Assembly (NCBI RefSeq): GCF_001629735.1
Contig: NZ_CP015224.1
Span: 248,001 to 312,000 of the forward strand
Source: Lysinibacillus sphaericus
GTDB lineage: Bacteria > Bacillota > Bacilli > Bacillales_A > Planococcaceae
Length of the DNA: 64,000 nt
Reading direction: 5' to 3'
This document shows, one piece after another, positions 7,744 through 16,476 of this stretch (positions are counted from its first letter, which is position 1; every line of letters starts with the position of its first letter). Under the pieces are notes generated by a model. That model was not told the DNA's origin. It was given only the letters and a program-made list of their open reading frames with translations, and made no database searches. The translations under genes and the position numbers were made by a program.

Positions 7744-9393
7744 ATGCAGTCTTTAGACGGTATAAAGTTTGCAGAAATGGTACAAATGGGTGCGCATCAC
7801 CTATACCAAAATGCAAATTATGTAGATTCATTAAATGTTTTCCCAGTACCAGATGGTGACACAGGGACAAATATGAACTTATCGATGACATCTGGAGCAA
7901 AGGAAACGGAGCTTTCTGCTTCAGAGCATATCGGTAAAACGGCACAGGCCTTATCAAAAGGTTTATTAATGGGAGCCCGTGGAAATTCTGGTGTAATCCT
8001 ATCACAATTATTCCGTGGATTTGGAAAATTCATTGAAAAAGAAGCGACAATTGATGCGAAAGGTTTTGCTAGTGCCTTCCAAGCTGGTGTAGATACAGCA
8101 TATAAAGCCGTTATGAAACCTGTCGAAGGAACAATACTGACAGTTGCTCGAGAAGCGGCAAAAAAAGGTGTGGAAGTGGCAGAAACTGAAACCGATATCA
8201 TTGCAGTTATGGAAGCTTTTACTGCAGAGGCAAAGGCATCATTAGATCGTACACCTGATTTATTACCTGTTTTAAAAGAGGTAGGGGTTGTCGATAGTGG
8301 TGGCCAAGGCTTATTGTTTGTCTATGAAGGATTTTTAGCTTCTTTAAAAGGCGAGCCTCTCCCAGAGAAAAATAATGCGACATTAGATGACCTAATCAAT
8401 GCAGAGCATCATAGAGCTCAAGACTTTATGAACACTGAAGATATTGAATTTGGCTATTGTACAGAAATAATGGTGCGCTTAGAAGATGGGAAAGAGCCAT
8501 TTAATGAGGAGCAATTCCGTCAAGAATTAAGTCCTTTAGGAGATTCGTTACTTGTTATTTCTGATGAAGAAATTGCCAAGGTTCATATCCATTCTGAGCA
8601 GCCAGGTTCTGTTTTATCAATTGGACAAAAATATGGTAGTCTGATGAAAATAAAAGTCGATAATATGCGTGAGCAACACTCAGCTATCGTTGGTGAAGAG
8701 CATAAGGCACCTATGACAACGAAAAAAATAGAGAAACATCCATATGCTATTGTAACAATTGCGATGGGCGAGGGTGTTGCAGGATTATTGCGTTCTATTG
8801 GTGCGTCTTATGTCATTGAAGGCGGGCAAACGATGAACCCCTCAACAGAAGATATCGTGAAAGCGGTACAAGAAATTGGTGCAGAAAAAGTTTTAATCCT
8901 CCCAAATAATAAAAATATTGTGATGGCTGCAGAGCAAGCTGTAGAGCTGTTAGAAATTGAAGCAGCAGTTGTCCCAACGAAGACAATTCCTCAAGGTATG
9001 GCTGCGATTTTAGCATTTAATCCAGAAGCAGCCGTTGACCTAAACAAGAAGTCGATGACTGAAGCATTTGCGAATGTAAAGACTGGTCAAGTAACTTATG
9101 CTGTGCGTGATACATCTATTGATGGTGTTGAAATCCATAAAGATGATTTTATGGCGTTAGCAGAAGGGAAAATTGTCCTTTCTACACCAGCTTTAAAAGA
9201 TGCAGCTGAAAAAGTAATCATCGATTTAGTTGATGAGGATGCAGAAATTGTCACAGTTATTTATGGAGAGGATACAACTGAACAAGATGCTACAGAGCTA
9301 GTAGCATTCATTGAGAAGAACTATCCAGACGTAGAAGTTGAATTATTTGATGGAAAACAAGGGTTATATCCATATATTATTTCAGTAGAATAA
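7744..9393 (+). CDS. fakA: Fatty acid kinase FakA / YloV (DhaL-like kinase)
   Basis: FakA phosphorylates fatty acids held by FakB (DegV-type) carrier proteins, giving acyl-phosphate for PlsX/PlsY. The 549-residue protein has an N-terminal DhaL (dihydroxyacetone kinase) domain with the metal/ATP motif VPDGDTGTNMNLSM (near residue 37) and GLLMGARGNSGVILSQ, then a middle domain and a C-terminal DegV-like domain ending GLYPYIISVE. Length and motifs match B. subtilis YloV. It shares an operon with yloU. plsX, which handles acyl-phosphates, lies 10 kb downstream. A terminator follows. Confidence 0.93.
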   Translation: MQSLDGIKFAEMVQMGAHHLYQNANYVDSLNVFPVPDGDTGTNMNLSMTSGAKETELSASEHIGKTAQALSKGLLMGARGNSGVILSQLFRGFGKFIEKEATIDAKGFASAFQAGVDTAYKAVMKPVEGTILTVAREAAKKGVEVAETETDIIAVMEAFTAEAKASLDRTPDLLPVLKEVGVVDSGGQGLLFVYEGFLASLKGEPLPEKNNATLDDLINAEHHRAQDFMNTEDIEFGYCTEIMVRLEDGKEPFNEEQFRQELSPLGDSLLVISDEEIAKVHIHSEQPGSVLSIGQKYGSLMKIKVDNMREQHSAIVGEEHKAPMTTKKIEKHPYAIVTIAMGEGVAGLLRSIGASYVIEGGQTMNPSTEDIVKAVQEIGAEKVLILPNNKNIVMAAEQAVELLEIEAAVVPTKTIPQGMAAILAFNPEAAVDLNKKSMTEAFANVKTGQVTYAVRDTSIDGVEIHKDDFMALAEGKIVLSTPALKDAAEKVIIDLVDEDAEIVTVIYGEDTTEQDATELVAFIEKNYPDVEVELFDGKQGLYPYIISVE

Positions 9394-9420
9394 TTACATG
9401 CTACTTTGCTATCCCGTAAA

Positions 9421-9455
9421 GAAAGCAGTGCACAAAATGTGTACTGCTTTTGTTT
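9421..9455 (+). terminator. Terminator of yloU-fakA
   Basis: GAAAGCAGTGCACA pairs with TGTGTACTGCTTT (one wobble or mismatch) around a short A-rich loop and is followed by a short T-rich tail. Confidence 0.75.
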
Positions 9456-9637
9456 ATGCTACAAAGAAAGTGATGTCTCTGTTTAGTCGGAAACATACGT
9501 ACTATTCATAGTTGAATGTACGTATCTAGAAGATATAAAAATTGGAAATATTGGAATATCAACGGTTTTTGTTGTATGTGCACAGGGTATGGACAAAGTA
9601 TAACATATCTAGTTTGGCCACAAATTATAGTAGTGGT

Positions 9638-9652
9638 AATTTTCTGAAAGCT
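9638..9652 (+). promoter_or_regulatory. CodY-box-like site upstream of sdaAB
   Basis: AATTTTCTGAAAGCT differs at two of 15 positions from the CodY consensus AATTTTCWGAAAATT. It lies 22 bases upstream of the predicted -35. CodY is encoded in this window. Because the DNA is AT-rich, a two-mismatch site could arise by chance, so function is only suggested. Confidence 0.45.
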
Positions 9653-9673
9653 GACAAATTAAATACTTTACTT

Positions 9674-9701
9674 TTGTAGTAACTATCAAGCATGATATAA
9701 G
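9674..9701 (+). promoter_or_regulatory. Candidate promoter of sdaAB-sdaAA
   Basis: TTGTAG (9674-9679) and TATAAG (9696-9701) with a 16-base spacer lie about 45 bases before the sdaAB start. The match is moderate. Confidence 0.45.
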
Positions 9702-9745
9702 TAAATATAAATATTATTATAGGAATAGAATAGAGGGGTGTTTGT

Positions 9746-10408
9746 ATGAAATTTACTTCGGTTTTTGATATTATTGGACCAGTGATGATTGGGCCTTCCT
9801 CCTCTCATACGGCAGGTGCGGCTCGTATCGGACGAGTTGCAAGGGATTTATTTGGTAGACAACCTAAATGGGCGAAAATTCATTTATATGGTTCGTTCGC
9901 AGAAACGTATAGAGGGCATGGGACAGATGTTGCCATCGTTGGGGGCTTATTGAACTACGACACATTTGATGATCGTATTAAAACGGCATTTGAAGATGCA
10001 GAAAAAGCAGGATTGGAATATGAATTTATTCCAGAAACAGCTAATACTGAGCATCCAAATACGGCACGTCTAGTTATTGGAGACGATGAAGGTGAAATGT
10101 CTGTTGTCGGGATTTCTATTGGCGGCGGTAAAATAGAAGTAAGTGAAGTAAATGGCTTTAAATTACGTTTAACAGGTGGCATGCCGGCGATTCTTGTTGT
10201 ACATGACGATCGTGCTGGCTGCATAGCAAACGTAGCCAATTGCTTAGCGATGCACGAGGTTAATATTGGACATATGGAAGTATCACGTATAGAACGTGGT
10301 TTAACAGCTTTAATGGTTATTGAAGTCGATCAAAATATTGAGGAAAAAGTGCTACAGCAGATTTCGTTAATTCCATATATTACAAAAGTATCTAAAATTA
10401 ATAATTAA
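9746..10408 (+). CDS. sdaAB: L-serine dehydratase, iron-sulfur-dependent, beta subunit
   Basis: With SdaAA this subunit forms the [4Fe-4S] L-serine deaminase that turns serine into pyruvate and ammonia in the cytoplasm. The 220-residue protein opens with the family motif FDIIGPVMIGPSSSHTAGAA and ends with an ACT-type regulatory region (GCIANVANCLAMHEVNIGHM...). It starts with ATG and is followed 14 bases later by sdaAA. The order yloV-sdaAB-sdaAA is the B. subtilis order, so it belongs to the backbone although accessory catabolic cassettes lie on both sides. Confidence 0.95.
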   Translation: MKFTSVFDIIGPVMIGPSSSHTAGAARIGRVARDLFGRQPKWAKIHLYGSFAETYRGHGTDVAIVGGLLNYDTFDDRIKTAFEDAEKAGLEYEFIPETANTEHPNTARLVIGDDEGEMSVVGISIGGGKIEVSEVNGFKLRLTGGMPAILVVHDDRAGCIANVANCLAMHEVNIGHMEVSRIERGLTALMVIEVDQNIEEKVLQQISLIPYITKVSKINN

Positions 10409-10422
10409 GGGGGTGTCCCAGA

Positions 10423-11331
10423 ATGGACGTTTTATTTCATAATGTTCGGGAGCTTGTGGAACGAGCAGAACAGGAAGATAAATTAATATCAGAAATTATG
10501 ATTGAGCAGGAAATATTGATAACTGGCAGAACAAGAGAAGAAATTATTCAACAAATGGATCGAAACCTAACCGTGATGGAAGAAGCGGTTGAACGTGGAT
10601 TAAAGGGTGTACAATCCGTTACAGGTTTAACTGGTGGGGACGCCGTGTTACTTCAAAATTACATTGCACAAGGAAAATCACTTTCGGGGGATTTATTATT
10701 AGATGCAGTAAGTAAAGCAGTTGCAACCAATGAAGTCAATGCAGCAATGGGAACAATTTGTGCAACGCCGACAGCAGGTTCCGCAGGGGTTGTACCAGGT
10801 ACTCTTTTTGCGGTGAAAAATAAACTGAATCCAACTCGTGAGCAAATGATTCGTTATTTATTTACATCTGGTGCATTTGGCTTTGTTGTGGCTAATAATG
10901 CTTCCATCTCAGGTGCTGAAGGTGGCTGTCAGGCAGAGGTTGGTTCAGCGGCAGGTATGGCAGCGGCAGCTATTGTTGAGATGGCTGGAGGAACACCACA
11001 ACAATGTTCAGAAGCATTTGCGATTACGTTAAAAAATATGCTGGGCCTTGTTTGTGATCCTGTAGCAGGTTTAGTGGAAGTACCTTGTGTTAAACGTAAT
11101 GCAATGGGCGCTGCCAATTCTCTTGTAGCCGCAGATATGGCGCTAGCAGGTGTCACAAGCCGAATTCCATGTGATGAAGTAATTGGAGCGATGTATCGCA
11201 TTGGACAATCTATGAGTCCAAACCTGAAAGAGACAGCACGCGGTGGTTTAGCGGCAACTCCAACAGGTAAGGCTATTAGTAAAGCCATTCTCGAAAATGG
11301 TGGATTACAAAGTATTAAAGCTATCCAATAA
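10423..11331 (+). CDS. sdaAA: L-serine dehydratase, iron-sulfur-dependent, alpha subunit
   Basis: This is the catalytic subunit of the two-subunit serine deaminase. It carries the glycine-rich segment ATPTAGSAGVVPG and the conserved cysteines that should bind the iron-sulfur cluster (EGGCQAEVGSAAGMAAA; GLVCDPVAGLVEVPCVKRN). Its 302 residues match the B. subtilis subunit. A good GGGGGTG site precedes the ATG and a strong terminator follows, so the operon ends here. Confidence 0.95.
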   Translation: MDVLFHNVRELVERAEQEDKLISEIMIEQEILITGRTREEIIQQMDRNLTVMEEAVERGLKGVQSVTGLTGGDAVLLQNYIAQGKSLSGDLLLDAVSKAVATNEVNAAMGTICATPTAGSAGVVPGTLFAVKNKLNPTREQMIRYLFTSGAFGFVVANNASISGAEGGCQAEVGSAAGMAAAAIVEMAGGTPQQCSEAFAITLKNMLGLVCDPVAGLVEVPCVKRNAMGAANSLVAADMALAGVTSRIPCDEVIGAMYRIGQSMSPNLKETARGGLAATPTGKAISKAILENGGLQSIKAIQ

Positions 11332-11338
11332 AAACATG

Positions 11339-11372
11339 AAAAACATGCTATCCCAACAGGTAGCATGTTTTT
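11339..11372 (+). terminator. Terminator of sdaAB-sdaAA
   Basis: AAAAACATGCTATCC and AGGTAGCATGTTTTT form a stem around CAAC, followed by further T residues. Confidence 0.9.
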
Positions 11373-11493
11373 ATGTTGGTTGATAACGTAATGGAAAGAA
11401 AAACCCTCTTACGTACATAGTCGATTTAAGTATAATTAAATTTTAATAAGGGAAATGTATGTATCTTAATTTATAGCAGGGACGTGAATAGAG

Positions 11494-12354
11494 ATGGATT
11501 TACGTAATTTGAAAACGTTTCATGTTGTTTCAACTTACCTCAACTTTACAAAAGCGGCTCAAATTTTAAATTATAGCCAGCCTACAATTAGCCAACAAAT
11601 TAAAGCGTTAGAGGAAGAATTAGGACATATCTTAATTAATCGAATAGGCAAGAAAATGTTTCTTTCTCAAGTAGGAAAAATAGTAAAGGAACATACAAAT
11701 CAATTATTTGGGATTATAGAGGAAATGGAACAGGATTTAAAGAATTTCGAAAAGCCATTTGGCCATTTGACAATTGCTGCGCCAGAATTTTATTGTGGCT
11801 ATTATTTATCCCATATTATCGGCTCGTATTTAAAACAATATCCCCAGGTAAACCTAAAACTTCTTTGTGCCAATAGTAAAGAAACTGCGAAACTTGTGAG
11901 TTCAAATCAAGCAGATATAGGTTTTGTAGCTGGATACCCGAGTTACGCTGGCGTAGAGGGGATTTTATTGGAGGAAGAGGATTTGGTATTAGTTGGAAAT
12001 CCTTTTATTATAAAGGATCATACTGTTCAGGAAATATTCGATGATTATCCCTTTATAACCTATGGTATGGATGACTGTATTGTCAGTTGCCTTCAAGAAA
12101 TTCAGTGTAAGCCCCAAACGATAGTGGAATTTGGAAGCGAGGAAGCGATAAAGAGAGCAGTAATGGAACAAGTGGGTCTAGCCTTGCTGAGTGATCTCAT
12201 TATACAAAAAGAGGTAAGTAAAGGGAGTCTTCAAGTTCTTTACCGATTCCCTAAAAAGTTACCTACTTATTTAATCTATCCTCAAAATGCTAAAACATTT
12301 AGTAATGTAAGTACTTTTATTGATTTAGTTAAAGATACATGGAAAACAATTTAA
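11494..12354 (+). CDS. LysR-family transcriptional regulator
   Basis: This 286-residue LysR-type activator or repressor has an N-terminal winged helix-turn-helix (NFTKAAQILNYSQPTISQQIKALEEELG, about residues 18-45) and a periplasmic-binding-protein-like effector domain (from about residue 90). The ribosome binding site is weak (GGGACGTGA). A TATAAT box (11431-11436) may be its promoter. It has its own terminator and lies directly upstream, in the same direction, of the YfcC-amidohydrolase-epimerase operon, which it probably controls through the half-sites at 12466-12487. The effector is unknown. It is part of an insertion between sdaAA and recG compared with Bacillus. Confidence 0.92.
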   Translation: MDLRNLKTFHVVSTYLNFTKAAQILNYSQPTISQQIKALEEELGHILINRIGKKMFLSQVGKIVKEHTNQLFGIIEEMEQDLKNFEKPFGHLTIAAPEFYCGYYLSHIIGSYLKQYPQVNLKLLCANSKETAKLVSSNQADIGFVAGYPSYAGVEGILLEEEDLVLVGNPFIIKDHTVQEIFDDYPFITYGMDDCIVSCLQEIQCKPQTIVEFGSEEAIKRAVMEQVGLALLSDLIIQKEVSKGSLQVLYRFPKKLPTYLIYPQNAKTFSNVSTFIDLVKDTWKTI

Positions 12355-12373
12355 ATGATTTGTATATGAAAAG

Positions 12374-12417
12374 AATGTTGCAACCTGGTGAAATCGCAGG
12401 AATGTAACATTTTTTTA
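12374..12417 (+). terminator. Terminator of the LysR gene
   Basis: AATGTTGCAA...CCTG pairs with CAGG...TGTAACATT, followed by a run of seven T residues. Confidence 0.85.
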
Positions 12418-12465
12418 TTTGTAATTTTTTTGATGTATCCCGATGAATTTATATGTAAATTTATC

Positions 12466-12487
12466 AATAGTAACTATTCGAAATAGT
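12466..12487 (+). promoter_or_regulatory. Probable LysR-type operator upstream of the YfcC operon
   Basis: Three alternating half-sites AATAGT (12466-12471), ACTATT (12473-12478) and AATAGT (12482-12487) form two overlapping inverted repeats. ACTATT-CGA-AATAGT is a perfect 15-base dyad of the size LysR proteins favour. A TACAAT box follows near 12516 and could be the -10 of the operon promoter. Confidence 0.55.
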
Positions 12488-12639
12488 AATTTTTTATTTA
12501 TTTTTTTATCTATTACAATGAATAAGACGGAAATTTCAAAAAAAGGGGATGGCTTTTTATGTTGGAGAGATACGATATGCATTGATAGTGGTAATAAAAA
12601 TTTGTTTTTAATCAATGATTCAACGAAGGAGGATGGTGG

Positions 12640-14043
12640 ATGAGTAAATTTATAGCTAATAAAGAAATTGAGCAACAAAAAGGAATTAATGTTTATGTGT
12701 TAATCTTTTGCCTTATTGTTGTAGCATCTATTTTAACGTATTTTATCCCAGCTGGTTCATTTCAACGAAAAGAAGTTAATGGACGTCAAGTGATTCAACC
12801 GGGAACATTTAGTTTTACAGAGATGAACCCCATTGGATTTTTAGATATTTTTAGCAGCGTACATTCTGGCATGATGCAAGGAGCAAGTATTATTTTCTTC
12901 GTATTGATTGTAGGAGGTACCTTTGGAATACTTTCAGCCACAGGCGCATTGGAATCCTTTATCGCCATGCTATCTGTAAAAATGGCTAAACGTGAAATGT
13001 TAGTAATACCAGTATTGATGTTGTTTTTCGCCTGTGCTGGGTCATTAATGGGGATGTCTGATGAAACGATTGTGTACGTAGGAATTCTTGCACCGCTGGC
13101 TGTTGCCTTAGGTTTTGATGCAATTACGGGTTTTGCTATTGTTATTTTAGGTGCATCTGTCGGATTTTCGGCAGCTGTTATGAATCCGTTTACAGTAGGA
13201 ATAGCACAAGAAATTGCGGGCTTGCCTTTATTTTCAGGGATTGCTTTTCGAATTATCATATTTATTGTCTTATATACAGTAGCAACAATATATGTTTATC
13301 GATATGCAAAGAAAGTGAAAAATAATCCTGAAATGGGATTTTACGGAAATTTCAGAAATGATGAGAGTGGTTTTGTGCAGGGGAATTCAAAAATGGAAAT
13401 AAGACATAAGCTTGTTATGGCTACATTTCTTTTGAATTTTATCGTATTGATGTATGGGGTTGTAAAACTAGGGTGGTACATTACTGAAATAGCCGGTTTA
13501 TTTTTATTGTTTGGTATTTTAATGGGGCTTATTGGCAAACTATCACCTTCACATATTGCTAATTCATTTATGAAGGGTGCAGGAGACTTAGTGGGTGGCG
13601 CTCTTATCATTGGGTTAGCTCAGTCTATTTTAGTGATTTTCAATAACTCAGGGTTAATTGATACAATCCTATTTTACACGTCTGCATTGCTTGATTCAGT
13701 TCCACCTGCACTAAATGCAGTAGGGATGTTTATCTTCCAGTTATTTTTAAATTTTTTAGTACCATCCGGTAGTGGACAGGCTGCCTTAACAATGCCGATT
13801 ATGGCGCCTTTATCAGATATGATTGGCGTTACAAGACAAACAGCAGTACTTGCCTATCAATTTGGAGATGGTATGTCGAATATTATATTCCCAACTGTAG
13901 GTTTTTTAATGGCGGGATTATCAATAGCGGGTATTCCTTGGGGGAAATGGATAAAATGGATTTTTCCGTTTATGCTTATTCAAATAACAGTAGCTGTTAT
14001 ATCTCTTATTATAGCACAAGTCATACAATACGGACCTTTCTAA
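12640..14043 (+). CDS. YfcC-family membrane carrier
   Basis: The product is a 467-residue, very hydrophobic inner-membrane protein with about 11-13 membrane segments, of the YfcC family (related to C4-dicarboxylate, basic amino-acid and AbgT-like carriers). Characteristic segments are YFIPAGSFQR after the first helix, GSLMGMSDETIVYVGILAPL, MNPFTVGIAQEIAGLPL and the re-entrant-like NFLVPSGSGQAALTMPIMAP. AAGGAGG lies 7 bases before the ATG. Its partners, an M20D amidohydrolase and an epimerase-like enzyme, suggest import of an N-acylated amino acid, dipeptide or related carboxylate; substrate is inference. Confidence 0.88.
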   Translation: MSKFIANKEIEQQKGINVYVLIFCLIVVASILTYFIPAGSFQRKEVNGRQVIQPGTFSFTEMNPIGFLDIFSSVHSGMMQGASIIFFVLIVGGTFGILSATGALESFIAMLSVKMAKREMLVIPVLMLFFACAGSLMGMSDETIVYVGILAPLAVALGFDAITGFAIVILGASVGFSAAVMNPFTVGIAQEIAGLPLFSGIAFRIIIFIVLYTVATIYVYRYAKKVKNNPEMGFYGNFRNDESGFVQGNSKMEIRHKLVMATFLLNFIVLMYGVVKLGWYITEIAGLFLLFGILMGLIGKLSPSHIANSFMKGAGDLVGGALIIGLAQSILVIFNNSGLIDTILFYTSALLDSVPPALNAVGMFIFQLFLNFLVPSGSGQAALTMPIMAPLSDMIGVTRQTAVLAYQFGDGMSNIIFPTVGFLMAGLSIAGIPWGKWIKWIFPFMLIQITVAVISLIIAQVIQYGPF

Positions 14044-14055
14044 AGGAGTTTAACA

Positions 14056-15207
14056 ATGGAAATAATGAATATAAAAAAATTAGCAGAAAAAGCAATAGAG
14101 GATCGCCGTCATCTGCACCAATACCCAGAGCTTTCGGGTCAGGAATACGAAACAAGTGAGTTTATTCGCCAAAGACTAGAGGAATTAGATATAGAAATTC
14201 TAGATTACGAACCTCCAGGTGTAGTGGCATTTATAAAAGGGACAAATGGATCAAAAACTATTGCATTACGTGCTGATATAGATGCATTACCTATAGTAGA
14301 AGAGGGGGATAAACCATATATCTCCAACAAGCAGGGTGTTGCTCATATGTGTGGCCATGATGGTCATACTGCAATTTTATTAGCAGTTGCTGTATGGATA
14401 AGCTTGAATAGAGAAAAAATCGAGCCGAATATTAAGCTTATATTTCAATCAGCAGAGGAAATCACCCCAAGTGGTGCTGATTTATTAATTCAAAAAGGTG
14501 TGTTGGAAGATGTAGAGGCTATTTTTGGCATTCACTTATGGCAAGGTTTAGAGAAAGGGAAGATGGGACTAACACATGGACCAATGATGGCTTCTATTGA
14601 TGATTTTGAAATTATAATTCAAGGATATGGTGGTCATGGATCAATGCCACATGAAACAATTGATCCTATTTATATAGCGAGCCATTTAATGCAGGCTTTT
14701 CAAAGTATCATAAGTAGAAATGTTAATCCTATTGATGCGGGTGTCATTACAGTAGGTAATATTCAAGCTGGAACCACTTATAATATTATTCCTGATACGG
14801 CAAAATTAACCGGAACAATCAGAGCTTTGACACCGAACACTGTAAAAATTATAAAAACGAAAATGGTAAGTTTAACAGAAGGAATTTGTCGAGCATTTGG
14901 AGCAGAGGGCAAAATCGATTTTATTTTAGGAACACCTCCGCTCGTCAATGATTCGACACAATCGCGATTTATTGAATCGATTGTACGTGAACAATTTGGA
15001 GATACCGCATTTAAGGTAGTCGAACCAGTCATGGGTGGAGAAGACTTTTCTTATTATTTACAACATAAGCCTGGAGCATTTGTTTTTGTAGGTATGGGGG
15101 GGGAAAAAAGCCAATATCCACATCATCATCCACGATTTGATTTAGATGAAGATGTTTTTCCTAATGCGATTCAATTATTTATAAATATTATCTTGCAACA
15201 TAAATAA
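14056..15207 (+). CDS. M20D-family amidohydrolase (hippurate hydrolase-like)
   Basis: This 383-residue metal-dependent amidohydrolase cleaves N-acyl amino acids or related amides. Metal ligands of the M20D family are visible: Cys99 and His101 in HMCGHDGH, Glu134-Glu135 in QSAEEITP, the lid-domain GGHGSMPHETIDP, and the C-terminal His run before PRFDLDED. It opens with RRHLHQYPELSGQEYET, a family hallmark. It starts 12 bases after the carrier gene with AAAGGAG correctly spaced. Context implies hydrolysis of the imported substrate. Substrate specificity cannot be read from the sequence. Confidence 0.92.
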   Translation: MEIMNIKKLAEKAIEDRRHLHQYPELSGQEYETSEFIRQRLEELDIEILDYEPPGVVAFIKGTNGSKTIALRADIDALPIVEEGDKPYISNKQGVAHMCGHDGHTAILLAVAVWISLNREKIEPNIKLIFQSAEEITPSGADLLIQKGVLEDVEAIFGIHLWQGLEKGKMGLTHGPMMASIDDFEIIIQGYGGHGSMPHETIDPIYIASHLMQAFQSIISRNVNPIDAGVITVGNIQAGTTYNIIPDTAKLTGTIRALTPNTVKIIKTKMVSLTEGICRAFGAEGKIDFILGTPPLVNDSTQSRFIESIVREQFGDTAFKVVEPVMGGEDFSYYLQHKPGAFVFVGMGGEKSQYPHHHPRFDLDEDVFPNAIQLFINIILQHK

Positions 15208-15240
15208 TCAAACTATTTATACGAAAAGGAGTTTTACATC

Positions 15241-16344
15241 GTGATAAAAAAGGTTGAAGTGTTTGCAGCACGTTTACAATTAAAGGAACCATTCGTTATT
15301 TCGTATGTTCATTTAGATGATATGCCTACTATTCTTACCAGAATCGAGACGGATAAGGGGGTAGTTGGCTGGGGCGAAGCTGTGCCTGATCAAAATGTGA
15401 CTGGTGAAACTTGGGAGAGTACGTATCACGTTATTAAACATGTATTAGCACCACTATTGATTAATGAAGACCCATTTGCAGTAGAGCGTATTCATAAAAA
15501 GTTTAATGAAAAAATCGATGGAGTTCCTTCAGCAAAAGCAGCATTGGACATTGCGCTCTATGATTTGATGGGGAAAATAACTGGACAACCAGTTTATCAA
15601 TTAATTGGTGGAAAAGCACATAAGGAATTACAGGTGCCAAGAGTGATTAGTATTAAGAGTCCTGAGGAAATGGCTAAAGATGCAAGTGAATTTGTAGCAT
15701 CGGGTTTCCGTAATATTAAAATTAAGGTTGGTACAAATGCTGAATTAGATATTGCTCGTATTCGTGCGGTAAGAGAAGCAATAGGTGATGAGGTGCAACT
15801 CCGGGTAGATGCCAATCAAGGTTGGAATAGGATGGAGACACTAAAAGTAATAAGGGAAACAATAGCTTGTCATGTAGACTGGTACGAGCAACCTGTAAAA
15901 GCACATGATTTAAGAGCATTAAAAGAAATTAGAGCCCTTTCACCTTGTAGTATTATGGTGGATGAAGGTGTTCATAATATTTATGATTTAGTCGATGTCA
16001 TAGAAATGCGCGCTGCGGATATGCTAAATATAAAATTGATGAAATCAGGTGGAATCTATCCAGCTCTAGCTCTTGCAAGTCTGGCAGAGGCTGCAGAGAT
16101 GCCTTGTCAAGTAGGCTCTATGGTAGAATCAGCAATCGCAACAATGGCTGGGGCACACCTAGCGATCAGTAAGTCGATTATCCATACCAACGAGATGGTT
16201 GGGCCTTTAATGTTTGTAAAAGACGTGGCAAATGTTACATACGATAAAGACATCCTGCAGTTAAGCCATAAAGCTGGATTGGGAATAGAAGTTGATGAGC
16301 AATATGTGAAAGAAATTACATGTTTCTCCTGTGAAATTAAATAA
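15241..16344 (+). CDS. Enolase-superfamily epimerase/cycloisomerase (MR/MLE type)
   Basis: This 367-residue enzyme has the (beta/alpha)7-beta barrel active site of the muconate-lactonizing subgroup: general bases Lys160/Lys162 (KIKVG) and Lys265 (NIKLMKSGG), and metal ligands Asp190 (RVDAN), Glu216 (YEQP) and Asp241 (VDEG). NIKLMKSGG and VGSMVES resemble dipeptide epimerases and N-succinylamino-acid racemases, whereas NEMVGPLMF near the C-terminus recalls muconate cycloisomerases. It starts at GTG, with AAAGGAG about 8 bases upstream. Linked to an M20D hydrolase and a carrier, racemisation of an N-acyl amino acid or dipeptide before cleavage is the likeliest role, but not proved. A terminator follows. 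Confidence 0.88.
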   Translation: MIKKVEVFAARLQLKEPFVISYVHLDDMPTILTRIETDKGVVGWGEAVPDQNVTGETWESTYHVIKHVLAPLLINEDPFAVERIHKKFNEKIDGVPSAKAALDIALYDLMGKITGQPVYQLIGGKAHKELQVPRVISIKSPEEMAKDASEFVASGFRNIKIKVGTNAELDIARIRAVREAIGDEVQLRVDANQGWNRMETLKVIRETIACHVDWYEQPVKAHDLRALKEIRALSPCSIMVDEGVHNIYDLVDVIEMRAADMLNIKLMKSGGIYPALALASLAEAAEMPCQVGSMVESAIATMAGAHLAISKSIIHTNEMVGPLMFVKDVANVTYDKDILQLSHKAGLGIEVDEQYVKEITCFSCEIK

Positions 16345-16353
16345 TCAAAATCT

Positions 16354-16382
16354 AACCCTATCAATCAATGGTAGGGTTTTTG
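16354..16382 (+). terminator. Terminator of the YfcC-M20D-MR/MLE operon
   Basis: AACCCTATC pairs with GGTAGGGTT (one wobble) around a short loop and is followed by T residues. Confidence 0.85.
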
Positions 16383-16476
16383 CTTATATGTAGGGTTAGG
16401 GAAATAATTTATGGTACATTAAGATAGAGAGGCTATAACACTACATAAACAAGCAATGAAGGGAGTGTGGGATAAG

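Larger units (their letters stand above)
9456..9745. other. Regulatory gap upstream of the serine dehydratase genes
   Basis: About 290 bases hold no gene that I can see. The stretch contains two TACGTA copies near 9494 and 9521 that form a loose inverted repeat, a CodY-like box (9638-9652) and a moderate promoter (9674-9701). Confidence 0.5.

Noticed and set aside
12443..12643. 66-codon frame upstream of the YfcC gene
   Set aside because: It crosses the LysR operator and the carrier's ribosome binding site, with low-complexity sequence.
12795..13259. 154-codon minus-strand frame opposite the YfcC carrier
   Set aside because: Antisense shadow of membrane-protein codons; no binding site or homology.
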